In this document: positions 1 through 11,910 of the stretch, in pieces
How positions within the stretch are numbered: position 1 is the stretch's first letter
Layout: each line of letters starts with the position of its first letter
Assembly (NCBI GenBank): GCA_964035545.1
Contig: OZ037769.1
Span: 1,286,501 to 1,350,500 of the forward strand
Direction of reading: 5' to 3'
Source of the DNA: Bugula neritina
Taxonomy: Eukaryota; Bryozoa; Gymnolaemata; Cheilostomatida; Bugulidae
DNA: 64,000 nucleotides
Notes under the pieces: generated by a model
The model's database searches: none
Seen by the model: the letters and a program-made list of their open reading frames with translations, nothing else
Told to the model about the DNA's origin: nothing
Position numbers and translations under genes: made by a program

Positions 1-447
1 AATAACAGTAAGCCATCATTGTCAGCTCACATTGCTTTAATTGTTTTATAGGGGTTTCAGCTAATATTATATACATTTATATGAAAGTGAAATAAATTAT
101 GTATTTAAATTGAGGCAATGTCTATAAGCTTTTACTGCAAGTGTGAAAACTATACTAAGTTGGCTGTTTAATGGTTAGACACTAGGATAATGGTTGACTA
201 TATAAGTGAATTATCATTAATATATTACCAAGTGGTTTACAGTGCTTTATAAATTATAAACTCTAGTTAAACATGCATCTTTGTACTTGAATCATTGAAC
301 ATACAATGGCGTGATATTTCACACTATTTTGAAGACAACAGATCACACGTACTGTACACTGTAAAGTGGTAAAAAGCACAATAATTCAATGCCAGCAATC
401 TTTGTAAAATTGCACACAAAAATTACGTCCAACTTTTCTATTTTTAG

Positions 448-2236
448 CTCGAGGATTTACCAATGTCTCTATTCTATCAACTTCTAGAAATAATCCCACT
501 GATGTACCTCACCCAGAGAGTTCAGACTGGAGAGTTCTGCAGTCTGGAGTAACACGCACAGAAATTGATCCTACCATATTCAAATTTGACTTTGCCCTAG
601 ATGAGAATGTAGAAGCTAGACACATTGCTCTCTACAGTGCTACTGGTGGATTACAGTTATTTGAGGTAGAGGTCTATGATGCAGGTGAGTGAAGTAGTTG
701 CTTAATATCAATTTAAGGCCCAGAAATTTACTACAAAATTTGTTCTATTGATATGGAGGTGGTTCTTAGTTGAAAAACTAAAACACTGCCTGAGTATTTG
801 TATAATAACCTTGAATTTTATCAGGTTTCAGCTAGTGTGTTAACATATGTAATGTAGAAATTAAATAATATAATTTTTAACTAAAATTTATATATTATTG
901 AACGTAGCTTATTGCTGAATTGACAACACATGCATATACAGTACATGTCATACATCATTCTGATTATTACCCTATAATATAATAAATTCACATCTAATTT
1001 ATCTAGATTAATCTAGACGTGAGTGAAATAGTATTTGATCTAGACTACCGTTTCTTCCATGCCATAGCCTAAATTCTCAATTATATATAATAGAACCATA
1101 CCTTCATATCACCTATTGGTAATTGAAACTCTAAATCATGTGAATTGCATTCATACATACCTATCAGACACTCCATTAACTGGTTAGTTTATTAGTAGGC
1201 CAGTATAATTCACTTACAGATTATTCTTACTATACTGTATCACTTACCAAAATGGTAACCTTATTCTGTATTAACATAGGAAGAGGAAAACCCCCTATAT
1301 ATATCAAACAATTTATAGCCTACACTACATGAATCAAGAGTGCATAGTAAATAATCAAATATTCCTAAGATGGCATTTTTTAGAACTGCTTATACATTTT
1401 TCAGTGAATATAGCAGAAGGAAGATATACATTCAGCAAGACTCATTATAACATATACGAGGTTAGTGGGAAAGCAGTAGATGTAAACCCTAGGTCGTTTT
1501 ATAAAAGTGAAGACAAACCTGACCAGTGGTGGAGAGTGGAGTTGGATGATACTGTATATGTTAGAGTACTAGCTATCCGTAATAAAGATTGTGAGTATAA
1601 TATTTGTGTTAATAATCTACAAAGCAGTTTATTTGCAACGTAATCAGGACTTGTATGAGAGTTGAAATAATTGCCCAACTAGTTTAGGGTAAATTTTAGT
1701 ATGAGGTAGAGGCATTTTGTAAAAAAAGAAAGATTACCATTGCAAAAGTGATAGAATGACATTTGTCAAACTACTTTAAATATTTAGGAATAGGTTTTAT
1801 TCAATTTAGTTAAGAAATTTAGGTTTCATTCTTTAAACATACTGTAAATAGCTTTATCATCTACTATTTTCACTTTAAATAAAATCTTGGAAAATAGCAT
1901 ACAACTTTGTTACAAACAATTCAATAATTCAATAAAAAGATCCTTTGTTCAATTCAATTCAATAATTCAATAAAAATCCCATTTGTTTTACTTAAGCTGG
2001 AAGGTTTAAAGACGTATCAATCCTGTCATCAACACACTCCTCAGTAACAGATGATCCTACACCTACAAGTTCAGAATGGACTATGGTCATGTCTGGGATA
2101 TCACGAGAATCAGATAGCTCTACAAAACTTGCATATAACTTTGATATAAGAAATGAGTTACAAACTAGACACATTGCTCTCTACAGCTCTAACAGTATTG
2201 GACTGAGCATACTAGAGGTTCAGATATTTGTATATG
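448..2236 (+). other. Receptor A fucolectin-like (FTP/F5-8C-like) domains: end of FTP1 and all of FTP2
   Basis: Exon 448-684 is the second half of FTP1 and ends with ARHIALYSATGG...EVEVYDAG, the typical C-terminal strand of fucolectin/F5-8C folds. Exons 1405-1590 and 1997-2236 form FTP2, opening with NIAEGR and carrying [10 protein letters not shown], the family's WWRVDL core, and ending [20 protein letters not shown]. Tachylectin-4/fucolectin domains bind fucosylated glycans. I could not confirm the full His-Arg-Arg fucose site by eye, so ligand specificity is inference. Confidence 0.75.
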
Positions 2237-2298
2237 GTAAATGTTCTATTTTAGCTAGTGTATCACAACTCAGCCAGTTTGTATTGTATTGTTTGTAT

Positions 2299-2335
<37 letters not shown>

Positions 2336-5300
2336 AATTTTTATACATCTACTTCTAGACTTAGTGCTTACATGGCAAGCCTCCTCAGCTGTTCTGGTAG
2401 CAACCAGTAGTTCATGTGTGACTCTCACATGGACACGACCAGATGCAGAATTTGGTGAAATATCTAATTATAGAGTTAGTATTTATTTCTTGTATTTACT
2501 ATACTATCCATTCTCTTAAAACAATTCAACAATAGTTGAAGTTTATTAAAATACATGAATAACTATGTTTAGTACAAGTGTACTTCACAAGATGACTGGA
2601 CTATCACAGAGAACACTGAGTTACAGACACAGATATGCGGATATTCTCATTCTACAGATGTACAGTGTGAGCTGGAAGCATGGAACAGTCATCAGTACAG
2701 TTCAATTACCACCTCTGTGGTTCAAACTCTCTGTACAGGTATAGCCTGACATATAGAAGTCATTTAAGCAGTTTTTTTCTCTATGTAACATAGGTCTGCA
2801 TGATTATTAAAATAATTTGCTTATATTATCTGATATTATTGTTGCTATATTATAAGTGTGTTTTATATAAATAATGTCAACATAATTAGTTATTTCAGTT
2901 CCTATTAGAATATACCTAAGTTTGTTACATACATACTTCAAATAATTTAATTAGAAGCCAAATTTATTTCAGCTCCTTCAAAGCCAACAGCAGTTAAATT
3001 AACAAATGTCACACCAGTTAGAATGGTGAGAGATGGTAAAGTTCAACTACTGTATTCTGTACAGTGGACAGTAAGTATTATTGGATAAAGTGTAATGTCG
3101 AGATTTTTGTTTGATAGTCACAAAATGACGATTTGCACATAATATTTTGATTTTCATCATTCACATTTTTAATAAGCTAATTATTCACAATTGTATATTT
3201 CAATTTCTTGTTTTAGACACCCCAAAGTTCAAACTGTGAAAGTATAACAGGATATGATGTAAGATATCCAACAATTGAATCTACACCTACACAAGTGAGT
3301 AGTACCAGTACTAGCATACTGACAGATGGTGATGTGGAGATAATTTTCTCTGTTAGAGCTAAGAATAATGATAACCTCTACTCAGACTATGAGATACTTG
3401 TGTTCACATCTGATAAATTAGGTGAGATTTAACTGCAAATAGTGATTTTAGTGTCATCGAGTTAATTATGCATGACAAATGATTATTCTATGTGAGAGAT
3501 TGTCGTAACTTAATTGAAAACAAAGATCTTTGAAACATTTTCACATTTAAAAGGTCCAGTTTGGGATGGTACTCCCCAGCCTCTCATCCACCCTTCTAGT
3601 AGTGAGTGTGTCTCTCTATCCTGGACTCTACCAGAATATTCTAATGGTGACATACAGAAATATGAGGTGAGAGAAAACTATTTTTTTTGCAGTATATAAC
3701 TTTTTTTAATAAAATGTTTGATCCTGAAAACCACTTTTCTCAATAGGTTATCATATTAATTGCTGTACGAACAACTCATGTGATATAAAACTAAGTTACT
3801 AATTTGTTTATCGAACCTCTACCAATAATACTGAACTTAGCTACTATATAACAATCATTAAATCTGCTTTTTAGTGCAAGTGTACTAACAATAGCTTTCG
3901 TCAAAATATCTTTGGCCAATGCCAACTTTATCTAATGTTAATCTCTAAACCTGTCTCCTGTGTCCATGTATCCTCAGATAAAATGTACGGGTCAAACAGA
4001 CTGGACTGAAGTTGAGTCAACTAAACTAAACACACTTGTCTGTGGATATTCTCCAAACACAGAAGTAGAGTGTAGAGTGAGAGCATGGAATGAACAGACA
4101 TTCAGTGATGTCATTACATCGGATAAAGTCAGGACTTACTGTTCAGGTATCTTTTTATAAAATACAATATTGTGTATAATCATATTTTATTGTCTTGCTA
4201 ACTTATTTCTGTAGGCAAATGACAAAAAGAGTCAAAAGACATATATATAAGTTTATGAGACTGTTTCAGTCGAAGATTGTATGATTTATAATCGTCCACT
4301 TTATTACAGCTTCCACATTTCCAAGAAGTATTGAGTTTAATGACGAGGGTTTAAAAACAGAGAGTAGCAGAACAAGAAGGAAATATCTCATTACTTGGCA
4401 GGTCTGTGTATATAGTTGATGAAATAATAATGTAACGGAGAACTAATCTCGTCTATTTCATCCAATGCAAATGTCCTTTTAAATTAAAGAAGTTATCAAT
4501 TTTTTAATCAAAAAGTTTACTTACACTGTTCAAAGAAATAAAAAATTTATTGTTTTTGTATTCTAATGCAATATGAGCATATTGATAATTTACTTTGTTA
4601 CATAACAGGCTCCATCTACAATAAACTGTGACAGTATAGCAGAGTATGAGATAAGATTTCCAACATCCTCTTCTGATATAGTAACAATGACCTCTAGAAG
4701 TATAACAGTGTATACAGAAGGTGATGTAGAGGTCAGCTTCTGGGTGAGAGCTGTGAACAATGCTGGAAATATATCTGAACCTCGTATTAGGACTATTACT
4801 ACTGCTTCTTTCAGTAAGTCATTTTATCAAATGTATGTAATATACACACCTCTTTCAATAGGCGTTTGCATTATATTTATTTTATTATTATATTTATGCA
4901 AGAAAAAATTGGTTTTCTTTTAATTATGTCATAGAATCTACCAATAATATAATATAAATATGTGACTTAGTATTAAATCTTGTTCATTAAGGCAATAACA
5001 TATTTATTCATAGAAATTTTAGTTTATAAACCAAAGTTTTTAAATATGAGTATTTTAATGCTTAAATCAAAGATAGTTAATACCTAGCCACTTAGTGTTT
5101 TTAATTGATATATGCTTTAATGTATTGCAGCCAACTGTTGCTTTATTAATTATTTCTTAAAAAGTAGTTAAAATGCTGTCACTTTATTATTTTTACAAAG
5201 AGGTATTATACATTTATTTGTAATAGTTCCAAGCATTTTATTTGCAATTATAATTACATTAATAATAGACTAAACATTCCTTACAAATCTTTCGCCATTC

Positions 5301-8300
5301 TGAATTTCAAGTGCAAAATGACTCATTTTCAAGTGATGTATTTTTATAAAAATCACAAAATTTATTTCCTTGGGTACACAACTCTTTATCTCAAAACATT
5401 TCTAGGGCCCCAGATAACACCACGAGATTTCCAGTTGCAATTTATCAACTCGAGTTGTATAAGGTTGTCATGGCAACCACCGAAATATCCCAATGGACCA
5501 ATCACACAATATGAGGTAATCGGTTACACAACGAATACATATACATTGTAATTATTACATAATTATTATGACGTTTGGTGATGCTTCATTTTTCAAAAAT
5601 GTACTCAAAATGTTAAATTAGGATTAAATTAGATCAAATGAAGATATGAGATAAATTTAAAGAATATGTTATATTAGTATAATATACTTTAAATTTATCT
5701 CATTTTTTGTCTAAAAGAGTCATAAATTGAAACCTAAACTTGTGACTCATTGTAGTACAAGTGTACTGGACACAGTGACTGGCTCATTGTTGAGAAGGCA
5801 ACTCTTGACTCTGTAAAATGTGGATATTCAGCCAATCAGCTGGTAGAATGCGAGATATTTGCTAGAAATAGCAAAGGAAAGAGTGATAGTGCCAGAAAGG
5901 ATATAAGAATTGTCTGTGCAGGTAAACTATCTATTGTCAAATTATGACAACTTTTTTTGTTTGCGTTAAAGTATCGGAAACTTCAGTATAAATGTAGTTC
6001 AAATTAAGTCCTCAAATTATCTGGATGGAATATATGTAGTGCTATTAAGGTAAATCTATATAGACAATAATGTGATGTAACTATTCAATGATGTAGTATA
6101 ATCTCTTCTCATAACATATTTCATATTGCAGTAATACATTAGGAACCTAAGTATAAATGTAGTATAATCTCTTCTCATAACATATTTCAGCTCCAGAGTT
6201 CCCCCTTGATTTGTCTCCATACATCCTAGAAGTATCTTCCATCAACTCTGATGGTCTGGCAGAAATCAACTTGACTCTACCTAATTCCTCAGTGGTAGGT
6301 TTAATTTAAAGTACTAAATTACTTTTCAAATTGCTGCCTATGAATAGTTACTTCATTTTTTGCGAAACATTTTGTATACAAACTTGAGTAAAGTCATCCA
6401 AAGAAATCCGCTACGATATACACAAAAAAAATTAAAATACTTCTGCTTAAATGTTTTTTTATGCTTTTTTTCTCGACTTATCACCATTCGTATTCTATGA
6501 TAAGTTAAATAAGCTTACTTTGTGTTTTAAAACCAAAACATAACTTTAATTTTGTCTCAATTTTTACAGATCAGAATAAACTGTGCCTCACTCACAAGTC
6601 TAGAGTATAAACTCAGTGATCAAGACAACTACACGAATGCTGGAGAAGTTATTTATGGACTACAACCCTACACTAACTACACTCTGTATATCAGAGCTAC
6701 TAATAATGAGCAATTTACTCAGAATCTGACTTGGACACTGCTGACAAAACAGCTGGGTAATTATTGCTTAAATTACAAAATATCAAGACTATATTGTATA
6801 TATTGTGTTGAACTGGGCTCTTTTAGTATTTATAAAAAATATTTATTTGTTTTCAATAAATTATCTACCAAAATGACTTGATCTGAAATATTATCCTTAC
6901 TATTTTAGCTCCAAGTGATTCTCCTAGAATAATCACAGACTTTGAAGCCAGCTGTGTGAATTTAACCATTTCTCCACCTGAGCATCCTAATGGACTTTTA
7001 ACACATTACTCTGTAAGTTTTAAACTGAAATGAGGGTGTTAAAAGCTTTAATATTTTCCAATATTCAAGTGGCAATAAAACAGCATTAATCACGTTTTCA
7101 AAATGTCTTTTCTTCTATAGTATGCATGCAACGAGGTGAACATAGGAATAGATGAGAATCTCACCAAAGTTGTTGACAACATATCTGTGAGTTATGAGGA
7201 AAAGGAAACTAAACTATCCCTTTGTAACCTGACTTCAGCAACTAGAATTAGATGTACAGTAAGAGCTGTGAACAGTGCTGGAGAAAGTCCAGTGAAAGTG
7301 GTGGATGGATACACCAGACTTAAACGTAAGTATATGGCCACATTTAAACATTTAATCATATCAAAGTTTGCAGTAGAAAAAATTTGAGAGAAAATTTGAC
7401 GGAGCAGACTTTAAAGTATGAAGTCAAAATTTAAGTTTGTTTTGTTGAAAAACCAATGTAAAAGATCAGGAAAATATTGCATGATTTTACTTTTTCTCTC
7501 TATTAGCGTTTCCAAATGAAGATTTTATTCAGACTAAACCAAACTGTTCCAATTGTCAAGATATGGTTTATTACACTGTGTAAATATTTTTACTTTTTAA
7601 ATTTATTAATCACATAAATTAAAGCGATTATTCTTTAGAGATTATTTTATTTAAATTGTTAAAAAAAATTCATCACAAATGAAGTGTTAACTATAATTAT
7701 ATTTTAGTGAAAGAGGGAAATGATATTATAGCACAAATAGCGCCATCTTCTTTTCCTGGGGAGCCGCTTTTAATAACCATTCCCACACCTTTTTTTGAGA
7801 ATGGAAAAGTGAGGTTAGTCTAGTTTATATAATACACAAATTCACATGATGTTATAGTAATTGACAGGAAATGTCAGTTAAACACTCATCCAAAGATCGC
7901 AATGATTGTAATGTTTTTTACAGCAAGTACCAAATAGTTCTCCAACAGCAATCTCAACAGAACAGAAAGAAGAGGGATTTCTCATTAGAAGGTGACGGAT
8001 GTAACTCAACTCAACTATTCAACTACTTTGTGTCTCAAGAGAAAGGGTTAACATGTTACATAACAGCAGAGATAGATGTAGAGTCAGATGGTGATACAAC
8101 AGTCAATATTGGTGATGGTAAAACATATGGTGGGTATGAGAATGTGGATCTGGTTCCTGGAGCAGACTACTTCTTGATGGTTGTCGTACTAGTAAAGGTA
8201 GAGGTAAGAGTTTGCTGAATGCTAAATTTGTTGAAAAATTATCATGCATGTGGATGCTTTTGACAGCGCAAACAATTAGCCCTATTTCCTTGCTATAAGC

Positions 8301-9666
8301 CGAGGTAAATGTATATCTACTACATTTTATTATTTAGTACAGTGAATATTTCTGCACGGGATTATTCAACTAAATTTTTACCAGAAAATAAAAAAGCTTG
8401 AAATTATTGTTTTAAATATTGACCACAATTTTATTAATTATTGGATTTTGTTCTATTTTTAGGCAGCTGAGGATTTATTACAATATTTCTTGCCCCATGT
8501 TGAGTTCAAAAGTATGTATGAAGCTACGTTATCCATAAAAATTAAAAATGCTTATATGTTGCATTGCAGCAGTTTTTACCTAAGCTTCTCTTCATGCACA
8601 ATTATTATGTAGCATTACATAATATATTCTCAAATTATCTATACTAATAATGTAACTATATACATTGCTGTCTCATGACAGATACTCTTTCACTGAAGTG
8701 TATGGAGCCTCCACCAGTAGCCAACTCAGATCTCATAATCAGTGATACAGTCAACCTGGGTTCTGTGGTTATTTACTCTTGTAAAGTTGGGTTTACTAAA
8801 ACTCAGGGAGAGCAGCTGGTCTGTCAACTGATGGGAGATGAAGCTGAGTGGGTTGGGGAGTTGACAGTCTGTAGAGCAGCTGACAAAACAGGTAACAAAA
8901 CAGGTGCAACTATAAATCGTGCATGTTTAAATTGTGTCTATATGTTTTAATTTATTTTCATGTTATTTGTTTACCTGTCAGCTCGGGTTAAAATCACTCT
9001 GTTATGCTGTGATAAAACAAAAATAATTACTATCACGTACACACATCAATTAATTGCTTTTTTTAAGAAAAATTTTCTTAGAAAAATTCTCTTGCCGTAA
9101 AGCTACATGTAAATATAAAGCAGCCATAAATTGAGCATATATGTACAGTATATATTCACTAGAGCTTTCAATAAAATTTAAGCATTCATGAAATGCGATC
9201 TATAATGCTTCTTTTAGGACTGATAGCTGGTTTGGTCACAGTCTCTTGTCTAGTGGTGGGTCTGGTTGTGGTGGTGGTGGTTCTGGTATGCAGAAGTCAG
9301 AGAAGTACAGGAGCACCGCCCTCAGAAGTAGTGAATCTGGACACAATAAACCAATCAAAAAGAAGTGAGTATGAAGAACCAGACCTGATGTCTAAAAGGA
9401 CTTCTAGTAAAGTGATAGATGACACATACAGCAAGGTGGATGATGGAACCTATAGCAAGGTTGATGACAGTTATAGTAAGGTGGTTGATGACACATACAG
9501 TAAGGTGGTTGATGACACATACAGCAGACTTGATGGACCTGAGGACACCCATAATTATGATAAGATTGAGATTTCTAACAGAAATAAAGATAACAAACCA
9601 TCATCTTCTAATGTAGATGCAGCAAGTTGTGATCCTCTTTATATCAATAGACTGGGTTGTAATTAG
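448..9666 (+). CDS. Receptor A: FTP-FN3-sushi transmembrane receptor with tyrosine-motif tail (5' end outside window)
   Basis: Type I membrane receptor, tail-type paralogue; its first two exons lie upstream of the window. Exons read from conserved AG/GT borders and comparison with the other copies: 448-684, 1405-1590, 1997-2236, 2359-2474, 2573-2738, 2973-3070, 3217-3421, 3554-3666, 3978-4146, 4310-4401, 4609-4813, 5406-5515, 5756-5921, 6191-6294, 6570-6756, 6909-7012, 7121-7325, 7708-7813, 7924-8203, 8463-8511, 8682-8891, 9218-9666. Reading frame and intron phases are consistent throughout, with no lesion seen. Domain order: rest of FTP1, FTP2, seven FN3, RKKR-containing membrane-proximal segment, sushi, transmembrane helix, cytoplasmic tail with eight Tyr. 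It has no phosphatase domain. Ligand is unknown; fucolectin-like domains suggest a glycan (inference). Exon borders are by eye and could shift by a few bases. Confidence 0.83.
2299..2335. repeat. (TA)n/(GT)n microsatellite
   Basis: A short TA run followed by GT repeats in the intron before the first FN3 exon of receptor A. The same intron holds TA runs of very different length in B, C and D. Confidence 0.95.
2359..7325 (+). other. Receptor A array of seven fibronectin type III domains
   Basis: Fourteen exons, two per FN3. The border between modules is phase 1 and the internal intron is phase 0. Each first half carries the FN3 pattern C/V-x-L-x-W (for example [21 protein letters not shown] and [21 protein letters not shown]); each second half has the Y-x-x-x-VRAxN core ([24 protein letters not shown]). 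Pairs: 2359/2573, 2973/3217, 3554/3978, 4310/4609, 5406/5756, 6191/6570, 6909/7121. Such arrays act as adhesive spacers in LAR-like receptors. Confidence 0.85.
7708..8511 (+). other. Receptor A membrane-proximal segment with RKKR cleavage site
   Basis: Exons 7708-7813, 7924-8203 and 8463-8511. The middle exon contains [10 protein letters not shown], a basic site of the furin type (R-x-K/R-R). It is followed by a conserved stretch with two Cys ([14 protein letters not shown]), [17 protein letters not shown] and a hydrophobic strand. LAR-family receptor phosphatases are cleaved at such a site into two non-covalently held chains; cleavage here is inferred. I did not recognise the fold. Confidence 0.6.
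8682..8891 (+). other. Receptor A sushi/CCP domain
   Basis: Single exon, phase 1 at both ends. It has four Cys in CCP spacing (LKCMEPPP, IYSCKVGF, LVCQLMGD, LTVCRAAD) and the conserved Trp in AEWVG. CCP modules mediate protein binding in complement and adhesion proteins. It occurs only in the tail-type copies A and C. Confidence 0.85.
9218..9666 (+). other. Receptor A transmembrane helix and tyrosine-repeat cytoplasmic tail
   Basis: Last exon, ending with TAG at 9664-9666. It opens with a long hydrophobic run (GLIAGLVTVSCLVVGL then a Val-rich stretch), then basic CRSQR and a polar tail of about 115 residues. Tyrosines lie in YEEP, YSKV (four times), YSRL, YDKI and YINR. YSRL and YDKI (9520-9567) are separated by eight residues, matching the ITAM spacing YxxL/I-x(6-8)-YxxL/I. 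YSKV repeats could also be SH2-docking or endocytic YxxPhi sites. No enzyme domain is present. Confidence 0.85.
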
Positions 9667-10460
9667 TTATTAAGTTTATTGTACTTAACATTAGTATTCA
9701 GTAAATTAAAGTACTTTATATGCTTATGATGTGATGTAAAGTCTAAAGTTTGTTTGATCTACTTTTCACTATAGCATCTGCATTAACATCTCTTAAAAAC
9801 TAAACCAATTTTTACATGATATCAATGAATATATTTCACATTTTGTTTGTTTTTATTGATTATCATATGCTACACCATAGTAGTAATAATCAATGTGTTA
9901 CACCATATAGAGTTTTCTCATTAATCTAACACGGACATTCTTATTTATTTATTCTAAGAACTGTTAAACTTTTTACTCACACTTTGCTTTTTTAAAGTAA
10001 TATTTTAACAAACTTAAATTATGACACTAAGTTTTTTATGGACACTATTGAGCAAATGAATGAATTAATTCATAGTATGATTACTAAGTAGTGTTTGTGA
10101 AGTCAGATAAAATACCGTGATGAATAATTATGAGGATAACCCTCTGTGTGAACATGGTGAGGATATAACTAAAAATAACTCAACTGTATGACCTATTGTG
10201 TACTGCAGTGTTTTGTGTTGTATCAGGAAAATATATAGAAATGTGGAATCTGATGGAATAATTTATTATATTGTAGCTGGTAGTTTTACTCTAACAATAT
10301 TCTTAGTATATAAACACTCATACAAGATTCTGAATGCAAATAACATTTCTCTGAACAGAAATATAAGTTAGTAAATATCAGTATGAAGAATAGGCAGTTT
10401 CAGGGTAGAAACAGGTTTGAAATCAATCAATTTATAGATGCATTATACAAGAAAGAAAGG
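9667..10460. other. Intergenic DNA downstream of receptor A
   Basis: No gene seen. It is homologous to the region after receptor C from 42501 onward, and includes a possible ATTAAA polyadenylation signal at 9705-9710, 39 bases after the stop. The tail end (about 10380-10456) matches 42957-43025. Confidence 0.6.
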
Positions 10461-11222
10461 ATTGCTCTATCTTGTCTAATAAATGGCCATTTAGGTCAAA
10501 CACACATAATATTGTGTTTTTCTAAGCATGCATTGACAAAAAGCATTTGACCAAAGGTAGAAAAAGTTAGTTGAAGTTGAGGGTGTAGATTGGTAACAGC
10601 CAAAACGCCGATTTTGAAATGAGCTGGGAAATGTGACATAACAGCGCCAGCATTCCTGCTGGTCACGTGACTATACAAATGAATAACTATAGAAATATGA
10701 CTGTGAGATGTGATCTTTCAGCTCGTAATTTGTATATTTATAGAAGTGCAAATGTGAATTATCTCAATCTATAGTTTTTTGACATGTTAAATAACATGTA
10801 TGTGATAACATTAGGCCATATTTTGCTTGTAAACATAGAAAAAAGCATTGCAAAAACATGCATCCTTTAGGATGAATGCCAGCGATCGATCTAAACTAGG
10901 TCAGATTGTGCAATATTACGGGCGCACCAAAGCTGACCTATATAGCGCACTGTAACTGCTTGAGCGTTATTGGTTGATGTTGCGCTCAGCAACCTTGAAT
11001 ACTAGCGTTATAGTTAGCACGTGCAGCATAGTTACTGGCGTTCACACGTCACGTATTAGGCTATTCTTTTTCATGGCTGAAAATTTTACCTCCCTCAAAA
11101 TTGGAATTTTGAAAAGCTGTTTTCTAGGCATATATCCCTTTGCAAAGTCACAATTGTTTGCATACACATTAGATTATAGTTCATAATTATAATGTGATTG
11201 TAATAAACTAAGATAGAGCAAT
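10461..11222. mobile_element. MITE-like inverted-repeat element, 762 bp
   Basis: Begins ATTGCTCTATCTT and ends with its exact reverse complement AAGATAGAGCAAT (13-bp terminal inverted repeat). Sub-terminal arms are also imperfectly inverted: GCCAGCATTCCTGCTGG near 10645 against the complement of sequence near 11020-11040. The homologous intergenic segment before receptor D lacks it (continuity around 43020-43035), so it is an insertion. No transposase is seen. No clear target-site duplication was found, so superfamily is not assigned. Confidence 0.6.
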
Positions 11223-11226
11223 CATT

Positions 11227-11910
11227 TAATAGCTGTGGTATAATTTCTTCTCATGTGATTGTGAATATAACTCAGTCTATTCATATATTACTGTTCTATT
11301 ACAGACATACTAATGAATGCTCAAACTAAATATAAAATATATCATGATTACTAATATGCCCATTGAGTTGTGTTATAACATTGTGATGTAAAGCCTAAAA
11401 ACTAACTTAGAAAAGATCTCTAAGACCAGCAAATTTACTATTGATAAGGAAGTTGCTTTAACTTGAAACTTGACTTGTATATTACTTTAGCTTGATTCCA
11501 AATAGCTATAGCCTAATTTCTACTCATGTGACTGTGGATCTAACTACTTCTCTGTCTATACAAATTCTTTTGTTCTATTTTCTTTTACTAATGAATTCTC
11601 AAACTGAATAGAAAGCCTTGTATTAGCAAAAGCAATAAAAAGCTGACAAAAGATCTATAGAACAGATCTATTATTATATAGAAACTCAACAATGAACAGG
11701 GAAGTTGTTTTAGACTAAACTTCTTTACACACAATATATTCTATTGTGAGTTAAACTATAATATGTTCTACATAGCACTCCAGTATTAGAGGGTAGAGTA
11801 GGTTGAAATACAGCCTAGAGTAAAATTTTAAAGTAGACTATTCATATTGTGTTGAGTGAAAGAAGACAACTTATTAGTTACAGTATCTATGAAAGTCAAC
11901 TAAGCAGAAG
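11227..11910 (+). promoter_or_regulatory. Conserved upstream region of receptor B
   Basis: About 680 bases directly before the start codon, also found upstream of C (about 31560-32099) and D (about 43033-43727). It contains two diverged copies of a unit of about 280 bases, each starting near a TAATTTCTNCTCATGTG motif (11240 and 11515) and including an ACTAATGAATNCTCAAACT stretch. The last 100 bases before ATG are the most alike between copies. No clear TATA box. A promoter role is inferred from position and conservation. Confidence 0.5.

Noticed and set aside
9355-9552. Minus-strand open frame opposite the tail of A (and 42189-42386 in C)
   Set aside because: A shadow of the YSKV repeat region; no homology and no splice support.
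10496-11186. Small open frames at 10496-10678 (minus) and 10974-11186 (plus)
   Set aside because: They lie inside the inverted-repeat element, are short and resemble no protein family I know.
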